DNA of 64,000 bases from Fallopia convolvulus. Its lineage: Eukaryota > Streptophyta > Magnoliopsida > Caryophyllales > Polygonaceae. Below are positions 21,911 through 32,383 of this stretch, one piece after another. The DNA is taken from contig OZ024729.1 in assembly GCA_964016875.1 (NCBI GenBank), positions 26,804,494 to 26,868,493 on the forward strand. The letters are read 5' to 3'. Below the pieces are notes generated by a model. That model did no database searches, was not told where the DNA came from, and saw only the letters and a program-made list of their open reading frames with translations. Made by a program: the position numbers and the translations under genes. Numbering within the stretch: the first letter of the stretch is position 1; each line of letters opens with the position of its first letter.

Positions 21911-23446
21911 TCACAACGCGATACACTCGTCAGTCCGATGTCCATGATCAAAGTGGAAATCACACCATATAGACTTGTCTTTTTGGTGTGCGGGTACATT
22001 ACTCTTTCGAGGCCAGTTAACGGTATCCCCCATAGTGTTGAGAGTTCGAACCACTTCGGTTGCATCCACACGGAAATTGTAGTGAGAGAGTTTCGGAGGC
22101 AGCCTAGGATTCTTATATCTTTCACCTTGTCTGGCCATCGTTGCATTAACGGTGGTTTTAGTATGAGGTGTGGTAGGGTATGGAGCGTATCTTGTTTCTC
22201 GTCTTCCCTTTCTCCGATCAGGTCGATGAGGGCTTACTGCTTTTTCGGCGAAGAGGTCGTCTTCCTCTAATCGGACATGGGCTAGCGCTTTTACCTGCAC
22301 TTCATCAAAATTCGAGCAAGGGTATTTAGTTAGTTCACGATATAACTCGGTATTACACATTGATATGCCTCTTCGGAATGCCTCCACAATCGTAGCGGCA
22401 TCACATCCTTCAATGGTCACTAGTTCTTTATTATAGCGGTTGAGGAAGGCTTTCAGAGATTCTCCCGGTTTTTGGACCAAGCGGTATAAATCACTTGATC
22501 GTTTTTTAGCATGTCGACTGCTTGCGAACCTAATCCTGAACTTCTCAATTAACTCAGCAAAAGATGAGATGCTTCCAAGAGGTAAGTGCGAATGCCAATT
22601 GTGAGCGGGTCCGGATAACGTGTTCCCGAACCAACGGCACATGACAATCTCCTTCATGTCTAAAGGGACTGTGCTAATATTCATAGCCTGTTTGAACGCG
22701 GCTATATGTTGATCGGGATCTGTTACCCCATCGTACTTAGGTACGTCGGGGACATGATACTTCCGGGAGATATCAACCCTTGCGATAGCGGGCACGAAGG
22801 GAGAATCGGTGTAGCCGTCCCTCCTTTCCATCGCTATCGGTTGAGGTGCTCCTCGGACCTGAGTGATTCGGTCCTCCAAGGCTCGAAGACGTTCCCGTAA
22901 TTGGGAAACCTCAGTATCTTCCCGTATCGCCCTTAAAGAATTACCATTTACCTGATACCCGGTTACTGGCCTGACGACATCGGGTGTTACGAGACTTGGG
23001 TCGTCCATGTCTAATCGCCTAGCGACTCCCTCCACCACATCGGTTCCTCGGGGGCGGGTTGGAGCTGATTGTACCTGTGATCGAAGCAAATTGCGTTCAT
23101 TAGTTAAAGTTTCAATTTGTTTTTCATATACCTCGGTGAATTTAGCATTGGCCTCTTTCTGGCTTTCCAGGTCTTTCCGAAGGGCAATCATTGTTGATCT
23201 AAGTTCCATAATGACGTCAGCATCGCCTCCTCCAACTCCTCGTTGCTCGAAAGTGCCAGGATTGCCATTGGTATCTCCAGAACCTTGCTCGATTCCATCC
23301 ACATTCCCTGCTCCATCTACGTTTTCAGTACCATCTACGTTCCCGGTACCATCCACGTTTCCAGCGCCTCGATTGTTCGTCTCCTCATTGATCTCATGAT
23401 TGTCGAGATCCCCTACGTGACTGTAGGTAGTTGGGATTCCATCCAC
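21911..23446 (-). CDS. Gag of Tat-type element E
   Basis: A 511-codon open frame. The N-terminal third has a short Gly-Asn-Val-Asp repeat (residues about 28-55) and a predicted coiled-coil stretch (residues about 85-125 and 185-200). The Retrotrans_gag core follows at about residues 240-370 (RWFGNTLSGPAHNWHSHLPL, IRFASSRHAKKRSSDLYRL, GESLKAFLNRYNKELVTIEG). The C-terminus has the modified zinc-knuckle motif CDFHFDHGHRTDEC. It would assemble the particle. The TGA that ends it is followed in the same frame by the protease, so it is probably a mutated Arg codon inside a former gag-pro-pol frame. Confidence 0.9.
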   Translation of the reverse strand: MDGIPTTYSHVGDLDNHEINEETNNRGAGNVDGTGNVDGTENVDGAGNVDGIEQGSGDTNGNPGTFEQRGVGGGDADVIMELRSTMIALRKDLESQKEANAKFTEVYEKQIETLTNERNLLRSQVQSAPTRPRGTDVVEGVARRLDMDDPSLVTPDVVRPVTGYQVNGNSLRAIREDTEVSQLRERLRALEDRITQVRGAPQPIAMERRDGYTDSPFVPAIARVDISRKYHVPDVPKYDGVTDPDQHIAAFKQAMNISTVPLDMKEIVMCRWFGNTLSGPAHNWHSHLPLGSISSFAELIEKFRIRFASSRHAKKRSSDLYRLVQKPGESLKAFLNRYNKELVTIEGCDAATIVEAFRRGISMCNTELYRELTKYPCSNFDEVQVKALAHVRLEEDDLFAEKAVSPHRPDRRKGRRETRYAPYPTTPHTKTTVNATMARQGERYKNPRLPPKLSHYNFRVDATEVVRTLNTMGDTVNWPRKSNVPAHQKDKSIWCDFHFDHGHRTDECIAL

Positions 23447-23496
23447 CTCGTTGGGCGATTCTTTGGTTGCTTTAGCGTGACCTCTTTTTGGCTAGG

Positions 23497-23514
23497 GCCC
23501 CACGGTGGGCGCCA
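23497..23514 (-). promoter_or_regulatory. Primer binding site of element E, matching tRNA-Lys
   Basis: The minus strand reads TGGCGCCCACCGTGGGGC two bases after the LTR end. This is complementary over 18 bases to the 3' end (with CCA) of plant tRNA-Lys(CUU) as I remember it. It shows where first-strand synthesis would start and fixes the LTR boundary at 23517. Confidence 0.85.
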
Positions 23515-23516
23515 AT

Positions 23517-24063
23517 TGTTTTGGGCAGGATAATCGCACTAACGCGTTACCTGCTAAAATAGTGGAAATCCTAACCAAAAAACAGTCGTAACACGTTATG
23601 AACTAAAGACAAGATGTAGAATCAAATAAAGAGTAGAGGACGAGGATTAAGCAAGTAGTAATGCGTAAATTGTGACTTGTAATTGTGGATCAATCTCTGT
23701 AAAATATACGAGAACACTCGAATGGAAAAAGAATGATTAAACAAAGATGATTTTGGCTTCTAGTTTTTGTCTTAAGAGCTCGTACAGATCGTGCCTCCAT
23801 TTCCGCCTCAGCTTCGCTTTATAGTGCTTTCCTCCCTTTGGACCGTTGGTGGGGTGCTCGCCATATCCCGGGGATTTCGCCACCGGTATGAATGAGGTAG
23901 CCGTTGAGGTGAATAAATGTCGAATCCGAGATCCTCGCCATACGTGGACTAATTCTTCGGCCTTCTCCTTTAGCCATCATTCTAGGCTGGGCATCCTAGG
24001 CCTTCGACGTTCTTTCTGGGCTTAGATTTAGGAGGGCCCAACATACACTGTATGCCGGTCACA
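23517..24063 (-). mobile_element. 5' LTR of element E
   Basis: A 547-bp LTR. The minus strand starts TGTGACCGGC at 24063 and ends GCCCAAAACA at 23517, followed by the PBS. At 24063/24064 it abuts the env-position ORF of copy F, so E was inserted into that ORF. The partner LTR is missing because the element is truncated near 20.9 kb, so no target duplication can be scored. Confidence 0.8.
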
Positions 24064-24772
24064 GAAGCTTGACACAAACTATTGGGTGTCTTCAGGAATT
24101 CTCCAGAGGAGTAGGGAAGGAATAACTACTACAATCAATGGTCTCTTGGTGTTAGTTACGGAAGACAAGGTTGAGCTCTTGTACCTCCCAAATTGGTATG
24201 AGACTTGGACTTCTACACGTTTTCCGCTTGCCAGGAGACCTCAGGATGATGCTTCACTGAGGACAGCTGAGTCACGGTACGAGAGGGAGGAGGACGACAT
24301 GCAAAAAAATGAACAGGTTGTTGTTGAGGAAGTCGGTATCGAGCCTTATGGCTTCGGTACCGAGGGGGTGGCTGATGCAGATGGGCACGTTAACGTGCCA
24401 GATGAGCACGATATCGTGGTATATGACCCCACTACCGACCCTTATGGGGTCGGTACCGACCCCCGATTTCGCCAAAGCCAGCACAATACCGATGGGTACA
24501 ACCCCAGTTGTGCCTCCAGCTCCGATTCTGCTCCACACAGTGGACAAATGACTTAGCTTCTCGGATGCAGCAGCTTTTCATGGCTCAATACCACTTGCAT
24601 GACCAAATGAACCAATTCCAAGAAGCCTATGCAGCTTGAGTGGCGGTTGAAGAGGAGTGTCACAAGATTGCTAAGTCTCGGTGGAGGACAGGTGAGGATC
24701 GATGGCAAGATGTCACAAGATTGCTATGTTCATGGAGAACTTCGAGAAGCACTTTTCGCCTTCGCCCTGATT
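24064..24772 (+). pseudogene. Env-position ORF, C-terminal part (copy F)
   Basis: The frame from 24086 contains GILQRSREGITTTINGLLV followed by KVELLYLPNWYETWTSTRFP, matching the copy D and G ORFs. The next part contains EEVGIEPYGFGTEG and DPTTDPYGVGTDPRF, direct translations of the palindromes at 24335-24365 and 24432-24460. A frameshift or stop near 24556 separates the C-terminal Glu/Gln-rich part, whose last residues (MENFEKHF) end at about 24772. The N-terminal half was cut off by insertion of element E at 24063. Confidence 0.75.
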
Positions 24773-25425
24773 CCCTTCTCTCTTTTCAAGAATGTTTCAA
24801 GATGTTTCCATTGCTTCAAAAACCACTTTTTGAGTTCGTTTTCTTTTCCCTATCTCTTTCTTTTGCTTTGCTTTGTTTTTTTTACGGTGAGGACACTGTC
24901 TAGCTTAAGTATGGGGTGGGGAGGGAAAAGAAAACTCTTGTGTTCTTGTGCTTGTTGTTTTTGTTTAGTTGGTTGTCTTGTTTGTTGGCTTTAGTTGTTT
25001 TAGTTGCTTTTCTTTGCACAAAAAAATGAAAAAAAAATTGAAAAATAAATCACAAAATATTTTTGGACAGATAGTACCCTTATCTTAGATGTTCTATGAT
25101 TATGCTTTGACTTGCTTAGATGTTCTATGAATGGAAACTTCCAATTTCTATGAGTTTTTGCATATTTGATTGAGATGAGAGTTGAATTTATAAGCCTAAA
25201 CACATGAGAGTTGAGTGAAACACTATATCCTTTGTGAGGTTGGATTGTGATTTCTTATGTCTATTTGTTGCTTATATATGTATGATGATGTTATGAATCA
25301 CTTGCTATTTTCACTTGTGCTGAATTTGCTTTTTGATAAGGGCTATTACTTGAGGAATGTGTTGATGGTATTGGTTTATTTAAGGTGATTGCTTGAGGAC
25401 AAGCAAGCATAAGTATGGGGTATTT
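24773..25425 (+). mobile_element. 3' untranslated region and PPT of copy F
   Basis: Non-coding. It holds GGACACTGTC then AAGTATGGGGTGGGGAGGG (about 24907-24926), a purine tract directly after the ORF. The PPT proper, AAGTATGGGGTATTT, lies at about 25411-25425 before the LTR, preceded by GATTGCTTGAGGACAAGC. Confidence 0.75.
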
Positions 25426-26810
25426 TGATGTCCGGGTTTTTAGCTTAGTTTTTGAGTGTTTTTCTAGGTTGTTTAGTTTAGTTTAGTTGTGCTTTTTATG
25501 TTGTTTTTGTGTCTTTATAGATGAGTTTTCATATTTGTGAAAAGTATGGAAGCTACTCTATTTTTGTGTTTTTATGTAGGTTTTGAAGTAAGTTGGAGCA
25601 TTCTGGAGACATCAAGATAGAGAGGAGACAAAGGAGAATGGTATGCTGACGGAGAGTTGAAGACACTTTAAAGAAACCCCGGAAAATCCAAATGAAGATG
25701 TGAAGATTCAAAGAAGAACAAAGCAAACACAGGCTCGATAACGACCCATGAGGGATAGGTACCGAGGCATCAAGAAGAAGACAGTCAAAGCAAAAAATCA
25801 GCAAAAGTCTACCGACCCTGACAGGGTTGACACCGAGGGTCCCTGTGTCGGTAGACGTAGCCGACATCGAGCTTTTAATGATTTTATTCCGTGATCTTTT
25901 AGTTTTAGAAAGTTCTATCTTTATGGAAACTTTTTAGATAGCTTTTCTAGTATAAATACTCTTGTCTTTAGTAGTTTTAGGAGAGGTTGGACACGTAGAA
26001 ACCAAACACGCACTTTTGCTCTCGTTTAGGAGAGAAGTTTGTGTTTTGGGGTTCAAGTAAGTTTGTTTTTAATCTAAGACATATTTTCATTCAAATACTC
26101 TACTTGTTTATGTTTAAGCATGTGTGAGTAGTTTTCCATTCTAGGATTGGGGTTGAAACCGACATGATTGTGCATGAATGATGATGTGATGAATAATTGA
26201 ATGCCTTCTATCTATTCTCTGCTTATTTTGTGCTTATGCTTTGACGAAAGTCAAGGTCATTCGAGTTTTTTGCTTAATCGAAAGAGAAAGTTATGAACTT
26301 GAATGTTGATAATGTTTGATAACGAAAGTTACAAACTTTGGATCAAAAATAAGTAGAAAGTGAATTGATTTACTTGTTTAATCAATGAAAGTTGATGACT
26401 TTATATTCAAGGCATGATGTTCATGATTCATATTATCACGATTGCATGATTGTGTTGTGGAAGACCCTCATCCTAGACCTTTTCTTTTATTTGAAAGCCA
26501 GTTTTTTCTCTCTGTTATACATCGTTATCGAGTGCACTGACCTCGGTACCGAACCTGCATTTGTTTGGTTTTATTTGTGCTATCTGTTAAAGTCTTGCCT
26601 CATTTGAGCCTTTGGGGTCAGTACCGAGTCGGTTTTGAGACGTGTGTAGTTGTTTTCTTTGTTGTGTACCTTGCTTAGTTTTGTTTTCTTTGTTTGTTTT
26701 TAGTTCAGTAATTAAACACAACCTTGCTTCCCGTGGACGATCCTGACTCCCTATACTCAGTGGGATCTTAACTGCAAATTTATTTGTTGTTAGTAAAAAC
26801 CCTCTCAACA
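25426..26810 (+). mobile_element. Athila-like LTR shared by copies F and G
   Basis: A 1385-bp LTR from TGATGTCCGGG to CCCTCTCAACA. It contains a TATA box, TATAAATAC, at about 25951-25959, and paired or half palindromes at 25733-25770, 25810-25870, 26535-26555 and 26607-26630. Upstream is the interior of F with its PPT. Downstream, without a PBS or gag-pol, is the interior of G. It therefore acts as 3' LTR of F and 5' LTR of G. Confidence 0.82.
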
Positions 26811-27795
26811 ACTCTTAACTCTTGTCTTTAACTTTAATCCCCCTTCCATCATACCCCTTTCCACCTTCCGACCAAAATTCCCAAACCCTCACCTCGCCCT
26901 CCTCTCGCTGGCGCACCTCATCAATCGCGCCACCCAGATTTGCCGCTACACTGCCGAGAATCGCGCCCCGTTGCACATTAGTCCACCAGAAAACCCGAAT
27001 CCCTCACCCCGGTACCGAACAATAAATCTCCTTGTTCGTTACCGAACCAAACTCCCTCGTTACCAACCCAAAACTTCTTCTATTTTTCATTCTAATCTCA
27101 GATCTACGGTATGATTTCTCAACCTTCATGTTCTATTGTGGATTCCTTGAGTTTACATGGTGATTTTTGGTTGATTTGCATATCTAGATCTAGATCTAGG
27201 TTGAAAATTTTTCAGCATAAAACTCTTGCCTCTTTACCTCGATTTGGTGTTGTTTATTGATGAATGATGCTTTTCCATGTTTAGGATTGAATTAGTTTTG
27301 ATTTTTAAGCATGAATTTGACTGTTCTTGAGTTTTCTAGATCTACACCATGTTTTTGGCTATTTTGGCATGATTTTGGGATGAATGTTGAGTAAGTATGG
27401 GGTGTATGGTGCTTGGATTACCTTGAATTGATGTTGACACTTGCTAAATTGATGCAATGGGAGGATGACTGGTGGTTCAAAGTCGAAAATTTCGACTTGA
27501 ACTGATTTTTGAAGCCATGCGGATCGACCCCCATAGTGTTAGTCCCGACCCTTGCTGAATGTTTGCTTCTTGATTTTTGTGTGCTTTTGGATGATTATCT
27601 AGGCTCTTTCATGCTTAATTAATTAACTTTTGATTGATTATGCATGATAGCTTTGGTCTTCTATCTATATGGCATGTAATTATGTGAAATCGAGTGATTT
27701 TTAGCATGTGTTTTCAATTCAAGTATGGGGTTATTAGGGTTCTCGTGCTTTGTGTGGAGCATTATCTTGAATTTTTTTTGAATGTGTAGGATCAA
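26811..27795 (+). other. Leader and 5'-UTR intron of the copy G env-position ORF
   Basis: A C-rich leader follows the LTR. The donor ATCTACG|GTATGATTTC at 27108/27109 and the acceptor GAATGTGTAG ending at 27789 enclose a candidate 681-bp intron just before the ORF. The donor sequence and layout are the same as in copy D (18649-18015, minus strand). AAGTATGGGG motifs occur inside the intron at about 27393 and 27721. Half palindromes lie at 27010-27060. No PBS or gag is seen after the LTR. Confidence 0.65.
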
Positions 27796-29309
27796 ATGCC
27801 AGTTCAAGCCACTCAAACAAGCGGTCAAGAAAGAGGGCAAGGAAGCCTAGACCCCTACCAGATTTCGTGTTGGAGCTTCATAGTGACAAGGAGGAGGCAA
27901 TATTCAACCATGTGATGTGCAAAACTCACAAAACAAGGTGGCTCTCCAAATCTCATGTTAAGTAACTCGGGATTTGGAGAGATATCAAGCAATCTTTTAT
28001 CCACATTGGTGCTCACCATCTTCTCACTGTCGATGATCCACACTACCCAGTCCTCAAATCTGAATTCGTTGCCACTCTTCGACTCCAGCTTGAAAACCCA
28101 GAGGAACCTGGGTTGGTTGCATTCCAGCTTATGAACCAGCCCTATGAGCTTACTTTGCAAAATGTCCACACCCTCCTCGGCTTTCATAGTCCATACCATG
28201 GCTACAAACCCCCGGACAACTTCAAAGTTGAGGAAACATGGAGATACATCACGGGTAAACATCTTGGCAGCGTTGGTGCACTTCCCACTAAGGAAATCGT
28301 CAACCCTATTTTTCGCATCATCTTGCGGATTTTAGGGAGCACCATTTGGGCAAAGGCGGAGCCTACACGACCGACGATGAAGGAGGTGGGGTGCCTCCGT
28401 ACAATGTTGTTCAAGGAGCCCCCATCTATGAATTTGGGCTACGAATGGAAACGGCATGTGGCAACGGTCGGGCCAAAGAGTGAGGAAGTCTACATTGGGG
28501 GCATGGTCACCCGACTTGCTCGATCATGCAGGATTGATCTTTCTCGCCTCACCACGGGTATTCCGCCTCAGCTTCTTGATTCAACCTATTGGACATCGTT
28601 GGGTATTCTCAAAAAGTTGGTGGCGTGCTCACAACAACGGTTGAAGGACAACAAGTCGAGGTAACCCTGGAGAAGCTTGAACTCTTGTACCTTCCAAATT
28701 GGTACTCGGCATGGACTTCTCGGCCCTATCCTTTCTCTCCGGGTCCCGAGGATGAGTTGTCATTAAGAAGGAAAGAGTCCCGGTTTCAAAGAGATGCCGA
28801 ATGTTGTGGTCGGTAACGAACCATCTGGTTTCGTTAACAAGGGAGTGATGCACGCGGAGGGTCACGTTACTGAGCCAACAGAGCTCGGTATGACTCTTTA
28901 CCACCCCGTTACCGACCCTTACAAGGTCAGTACCGACCCCCAGTTCGGCAATTTCTAGCACTTTAAGGAGGGGTACAAGGCTAGTTTCGGGGCTTCTACA
29001 ACGCATTATCTAGGCTACAGAGTTCCCCATCCGAGTGAGGCTATCTCAAGCTCCAACTCCGCTCCACCTCCATGGGTCGATGATCTTGTGCACCGAAAGG
29101 AGATGCTTCAAACCGGCCAACTCAGGCTTTATGATCATCAGCATCAGTTTTAGGAGTATTTTACTCAGCAGAGGAGGATTTATGAGCAGCGCTGGCATAG
29201 GAATGAGGATTTATGGGCGCAATCTGATAAGCGATGGACGTCTACTTATCAGTTCATGACTGCGATGGAGAAGCACTTTCCTCCTCCATCTCCACCAGAT
29301 TATCAATAA
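27796..29309 (+). pseudogene. Env-position ORF of Athila-like copy G
   Basis: Homologous to the copy D ORF along its length. The ATG at 27796 is one base out of frame with the body, which reads HSNKRSRKRARKPRPLPDFV, a basic N-terminus. A TAA near 27964 interrupts it after KTRWLSKSHVK. The 28113-28664 frame holds the core: NQPYELTLQNVHTLLGFHSP, NPIFRIILRILGSTIWAKA, SMNLGYEWKRHVATVG. A shifted frame continues with KLELLYLPNWYSAWTSRPYP and palindrome-derived DPYKVSTDPQF, ending MTAMEKHFPPPSPPDYQ at TAA 29307-29309. The function of this protein class is unknown. I see no signal peptide or membrane helix. Confidence 0.78.
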
Positions 29310-30986
29310 TTTCCCCCTCTCTTTCAAACAATTTTCCAAGGATATTTTCAAGACCACTTCATAATTGATCTTATGAGTTCGTTTTCTTTTCCCTACTTCT
29401 TTATTTTTACCTTGCTTTATTCTTACAGTGGGGACACTGTTAGGTTTAAGTATGGGTAGGGAGGGAAAAGAAAACTCTTATGTGTGTTTGTGCGTTTTCT
29501 ATGACTTGCTTTGATGTCTTTTAAGGTTTAAGTTGGTTTTAGTTGTTTTCTTTCCTTATAAAAAAATGAAGAAAAAAATTGAAATTTATTTAAAAATCAC
29601 AAAAAGATTTTAGGATTGATAGTACCCTTGTCTTATGGTTCTATGATGGTAATTGCTTGCATGATCATGTAAATCCTTTAGCATGCTTTTGATGGTTTAG
29701 CCCGAGTCTACCATGAAAAATTGTTTTGTGTGAATTTTTAGGTTGTAATGAAATTGAGCATATATGACTTCTAAGTATGAGTTAGTTGCAATCCAACAAA
29801 TTACCTTGTGAGCATATTTAGCCTTGATTTTCTTGTGTGATTTACTCTCTTATGTGTATATTATCTCTTGAGATTGTGATGATTATCTATTTCTCAAAGC
29901 CTATATAAGATTTTAGTTCATTACTTGAAAGATCATATGATGGAGAACTTATTTTTCATAAGCCTTATTAATCCATGTCCACCCTTACATTATCCTTTGT
30001 TTTTGAAGACAATTCTTGTGCCTTAAGCCTATTTTTGTAGCTCCAAAAAATTAATTCCTAGCCGATATAAGCTTGACCCTATCCGGGAATTAGGACTTAG
30101 TTGGTTGAAGTTTGTTTTGTTAAAGTGAGATATGTTGGTTAAAAAGAAAAAGGATGGGTCGGGTAGAATGGAAGTCTCATTGTTGTTCAAAGAAGTTGTA
30201 CGAAAGGATTCTTGGTTTAAAGAAAGAATGCACAATTGAGCAAAAGAAGGAAATTGAAGCCTCATTATTGACCCCAGTGTGGTCGATATCGACCTTCTCC
30301 CAGTAGAAAAGAAAGAGGAAAAATAAAAAATTCAGTGAAAAATTCAGAAAAAAGGGGGAAGAAAAAGTGAATAAGTGCAAGCAAACAAAAGTAAAAAGAC
30401 AAGAATTCTTTTGTATGTGTATATGAGACTTTCTAGGATGAATTTGGGTTGATGAGAGTAAGTTGAGCTTTAATGTTTAGAGAGTTTGGTATATTCTTTT
30501 GATGTATTTGGTGAGTTGTGTTGAGAGTTTAGGCGTCTATATTCCCGGATTTTTAGCACCACAAGCCAAATATTTCCACGCCTTATTGTCATTACCAAGC
30601 CCCATTACAACCCGGCCGAATGGAAACTTCTATGAAGTTTTTCATTGAGCCTAAGTTCTCTTGATGATTTTACTTTGGTGGAGAGTTTGGTGATATAAGT
30701 TACAATTTCTATGAGTTTTTTCATATTTGATTGAGTTGAGAGTTGTACTTATAAGCCTAAACACATGAGAGTTGAGTGAAACACATATGCCTTGTGAGGT
30801 TGGATTGTGATTGCATATGTTTATTAGTTGCTCATATATGTGTGATGACGTTTAAGTCACTTGTCTAAATTTCACTTGTGCTGAATTTGCTTTTTGATGA
30901 GGGCTATTACTTGATATATATGTTGATGGTTTTGATATTTGCCTAGTGATTGCTTGAGGAAAAGCAAGCTTAAGTATGGGGTATTT
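29310..30986 (+). mobile_element. 3' untranslated region and PPT of copy G
   Basis: A non-coding region of about 1.68 kb. A first purine tract, AAGTATGGGTAGGGAGGG, lies at 29448-29465 directly after the ORF. The PPT, AAGTATGGGGTATTT, lies at about 30972-30986. A GATATC-type palindrome half sits near 30275-30295. The middle part is colinear with copies B, D and H. Confidence 0.75.
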
Positions 30987-32383
30987 TGATATCCGTGTTT
31001 TAGCTTACTTTTTAGTATGTTTTTCTAGGTTGTTTAGTCTTGTTTAGTTGTGTTTTTCTGAGTGTTTTGTGTCTTTTTAGTATAGTTTACATATTTTGTG
31101 AAAAGTATGGAAACTACGCTATTTGTGTGTTTTTGTGTAGGTTTTGAGGCGGGTTTGGATGCATTTAAGAACATTAGAAGAGAGGAGCAAGCTAGGAGGA
31201 AGAAGAGAAGGAAGCCATGGAATAAACTCCCACAAAATCCAAAGAAAGGAAGGAAGAATAACAAGAAAACAAGTTCAAGCCAGGCTCGATATCGACCCTC
31301 TGGGGTCGGTACCGAGGCTCTCAGCATAGCCGACCTAGTGCGTTAATTGCTTTTATTCCGTAATCTTTTATCTTTAGTAGGTATTATTTTTATGGAAGCT
31401 TTTTAGAGGGATGTCCTAGTATAAATACTCTTGTTTAGACACAATCTAGCTCTCTCACGCCCCCTAGGTTTTAGATTGACGTTAGTTTGGAGATTTGGGA
31501 AGACAAAGGTGTTGCTTGGGGCACAAGGAAGAAGATTGTTGAAGATTTCTTGTGTTCTAGGTTGAGTTTCAAGACAAGTTTGAAGTTTTAATTCAAGTAA
31601 GCCTTTATTTTAATTCAAGTATGTTTTCTCTCAATCTCCTTACTTGTTTTTCTTCAATCATGAGTGAGTAGTCTTTTATTCTAGGGTTGGGGTTAGAAAC
31701 CCAACATGATTGTGCATGAATGGTGATGTGATGAATTAATTGATTGCCTTCTATCTATTCTTCTACTTGTTTGTGCAAAAGCTTTGACGAAAGTTGAAGT
31801 ATTTCATGTTCTTAACTTGATTGAAAGAGAAAGTTGTGAATTTGGACAAGAGATAAAGTTTGAGACGAAAGTTGAGAACTTTAGATCAAAACAAGTAGAG
31901 AAACTGAATTGATTTATGAAAGTTAATTGATTTGCTTCTTTATTCAACGAAAGTTGATGACTTTATGTTAAAGGCATGATATTTATGATTCACATTGTTT
32001 GAAATTGCATGATTATGTTGTGGTAGACCCTTATCCTAGATTTTATCCCTTATTTGCAAATCGAAATTCAAACCCAGGTGCCTCGATATCGACCCTTCCT
32101 AGGTCGATACCAACCTGCAATTTTCCCCTTTGTCTTACTGTTTACTTAGTTTTTCTGCTGAATTTGCACCCCGATATCGACCCTGACAAGGTCGATATCG
32201 ACCCCCTTCTAGTGTGCTTGTTTGGTTGCTTTGCTTTGTTTCTAGCTTTGTTTTTCCTTTTCTTTTACTTTTTAGTTTAGTAATTAGACACAACCTCACT
32301 TCCCGTGGACGATACTGACTTCGCTATACTCAGCGGGGTCTTGACTATAAATTTATTTGTTGTCACGTAAATCCCTCTCAACA
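30987..32383 (+). mobile_element. 3' LTR of Athila-like copy G
   Basis: 1397 bp from TGATATCCGTG to CCCTCTCAACA, with TATAAATAC near 31420. In this copy many palindromes have the core TCGATATCGA instead of TCGGTACCGA (31285-31315, 32082-32113, 32171-32202). The sequence right after it is a CACTA-type remnant, so G was inserted into that element. Confidence 0.82.
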
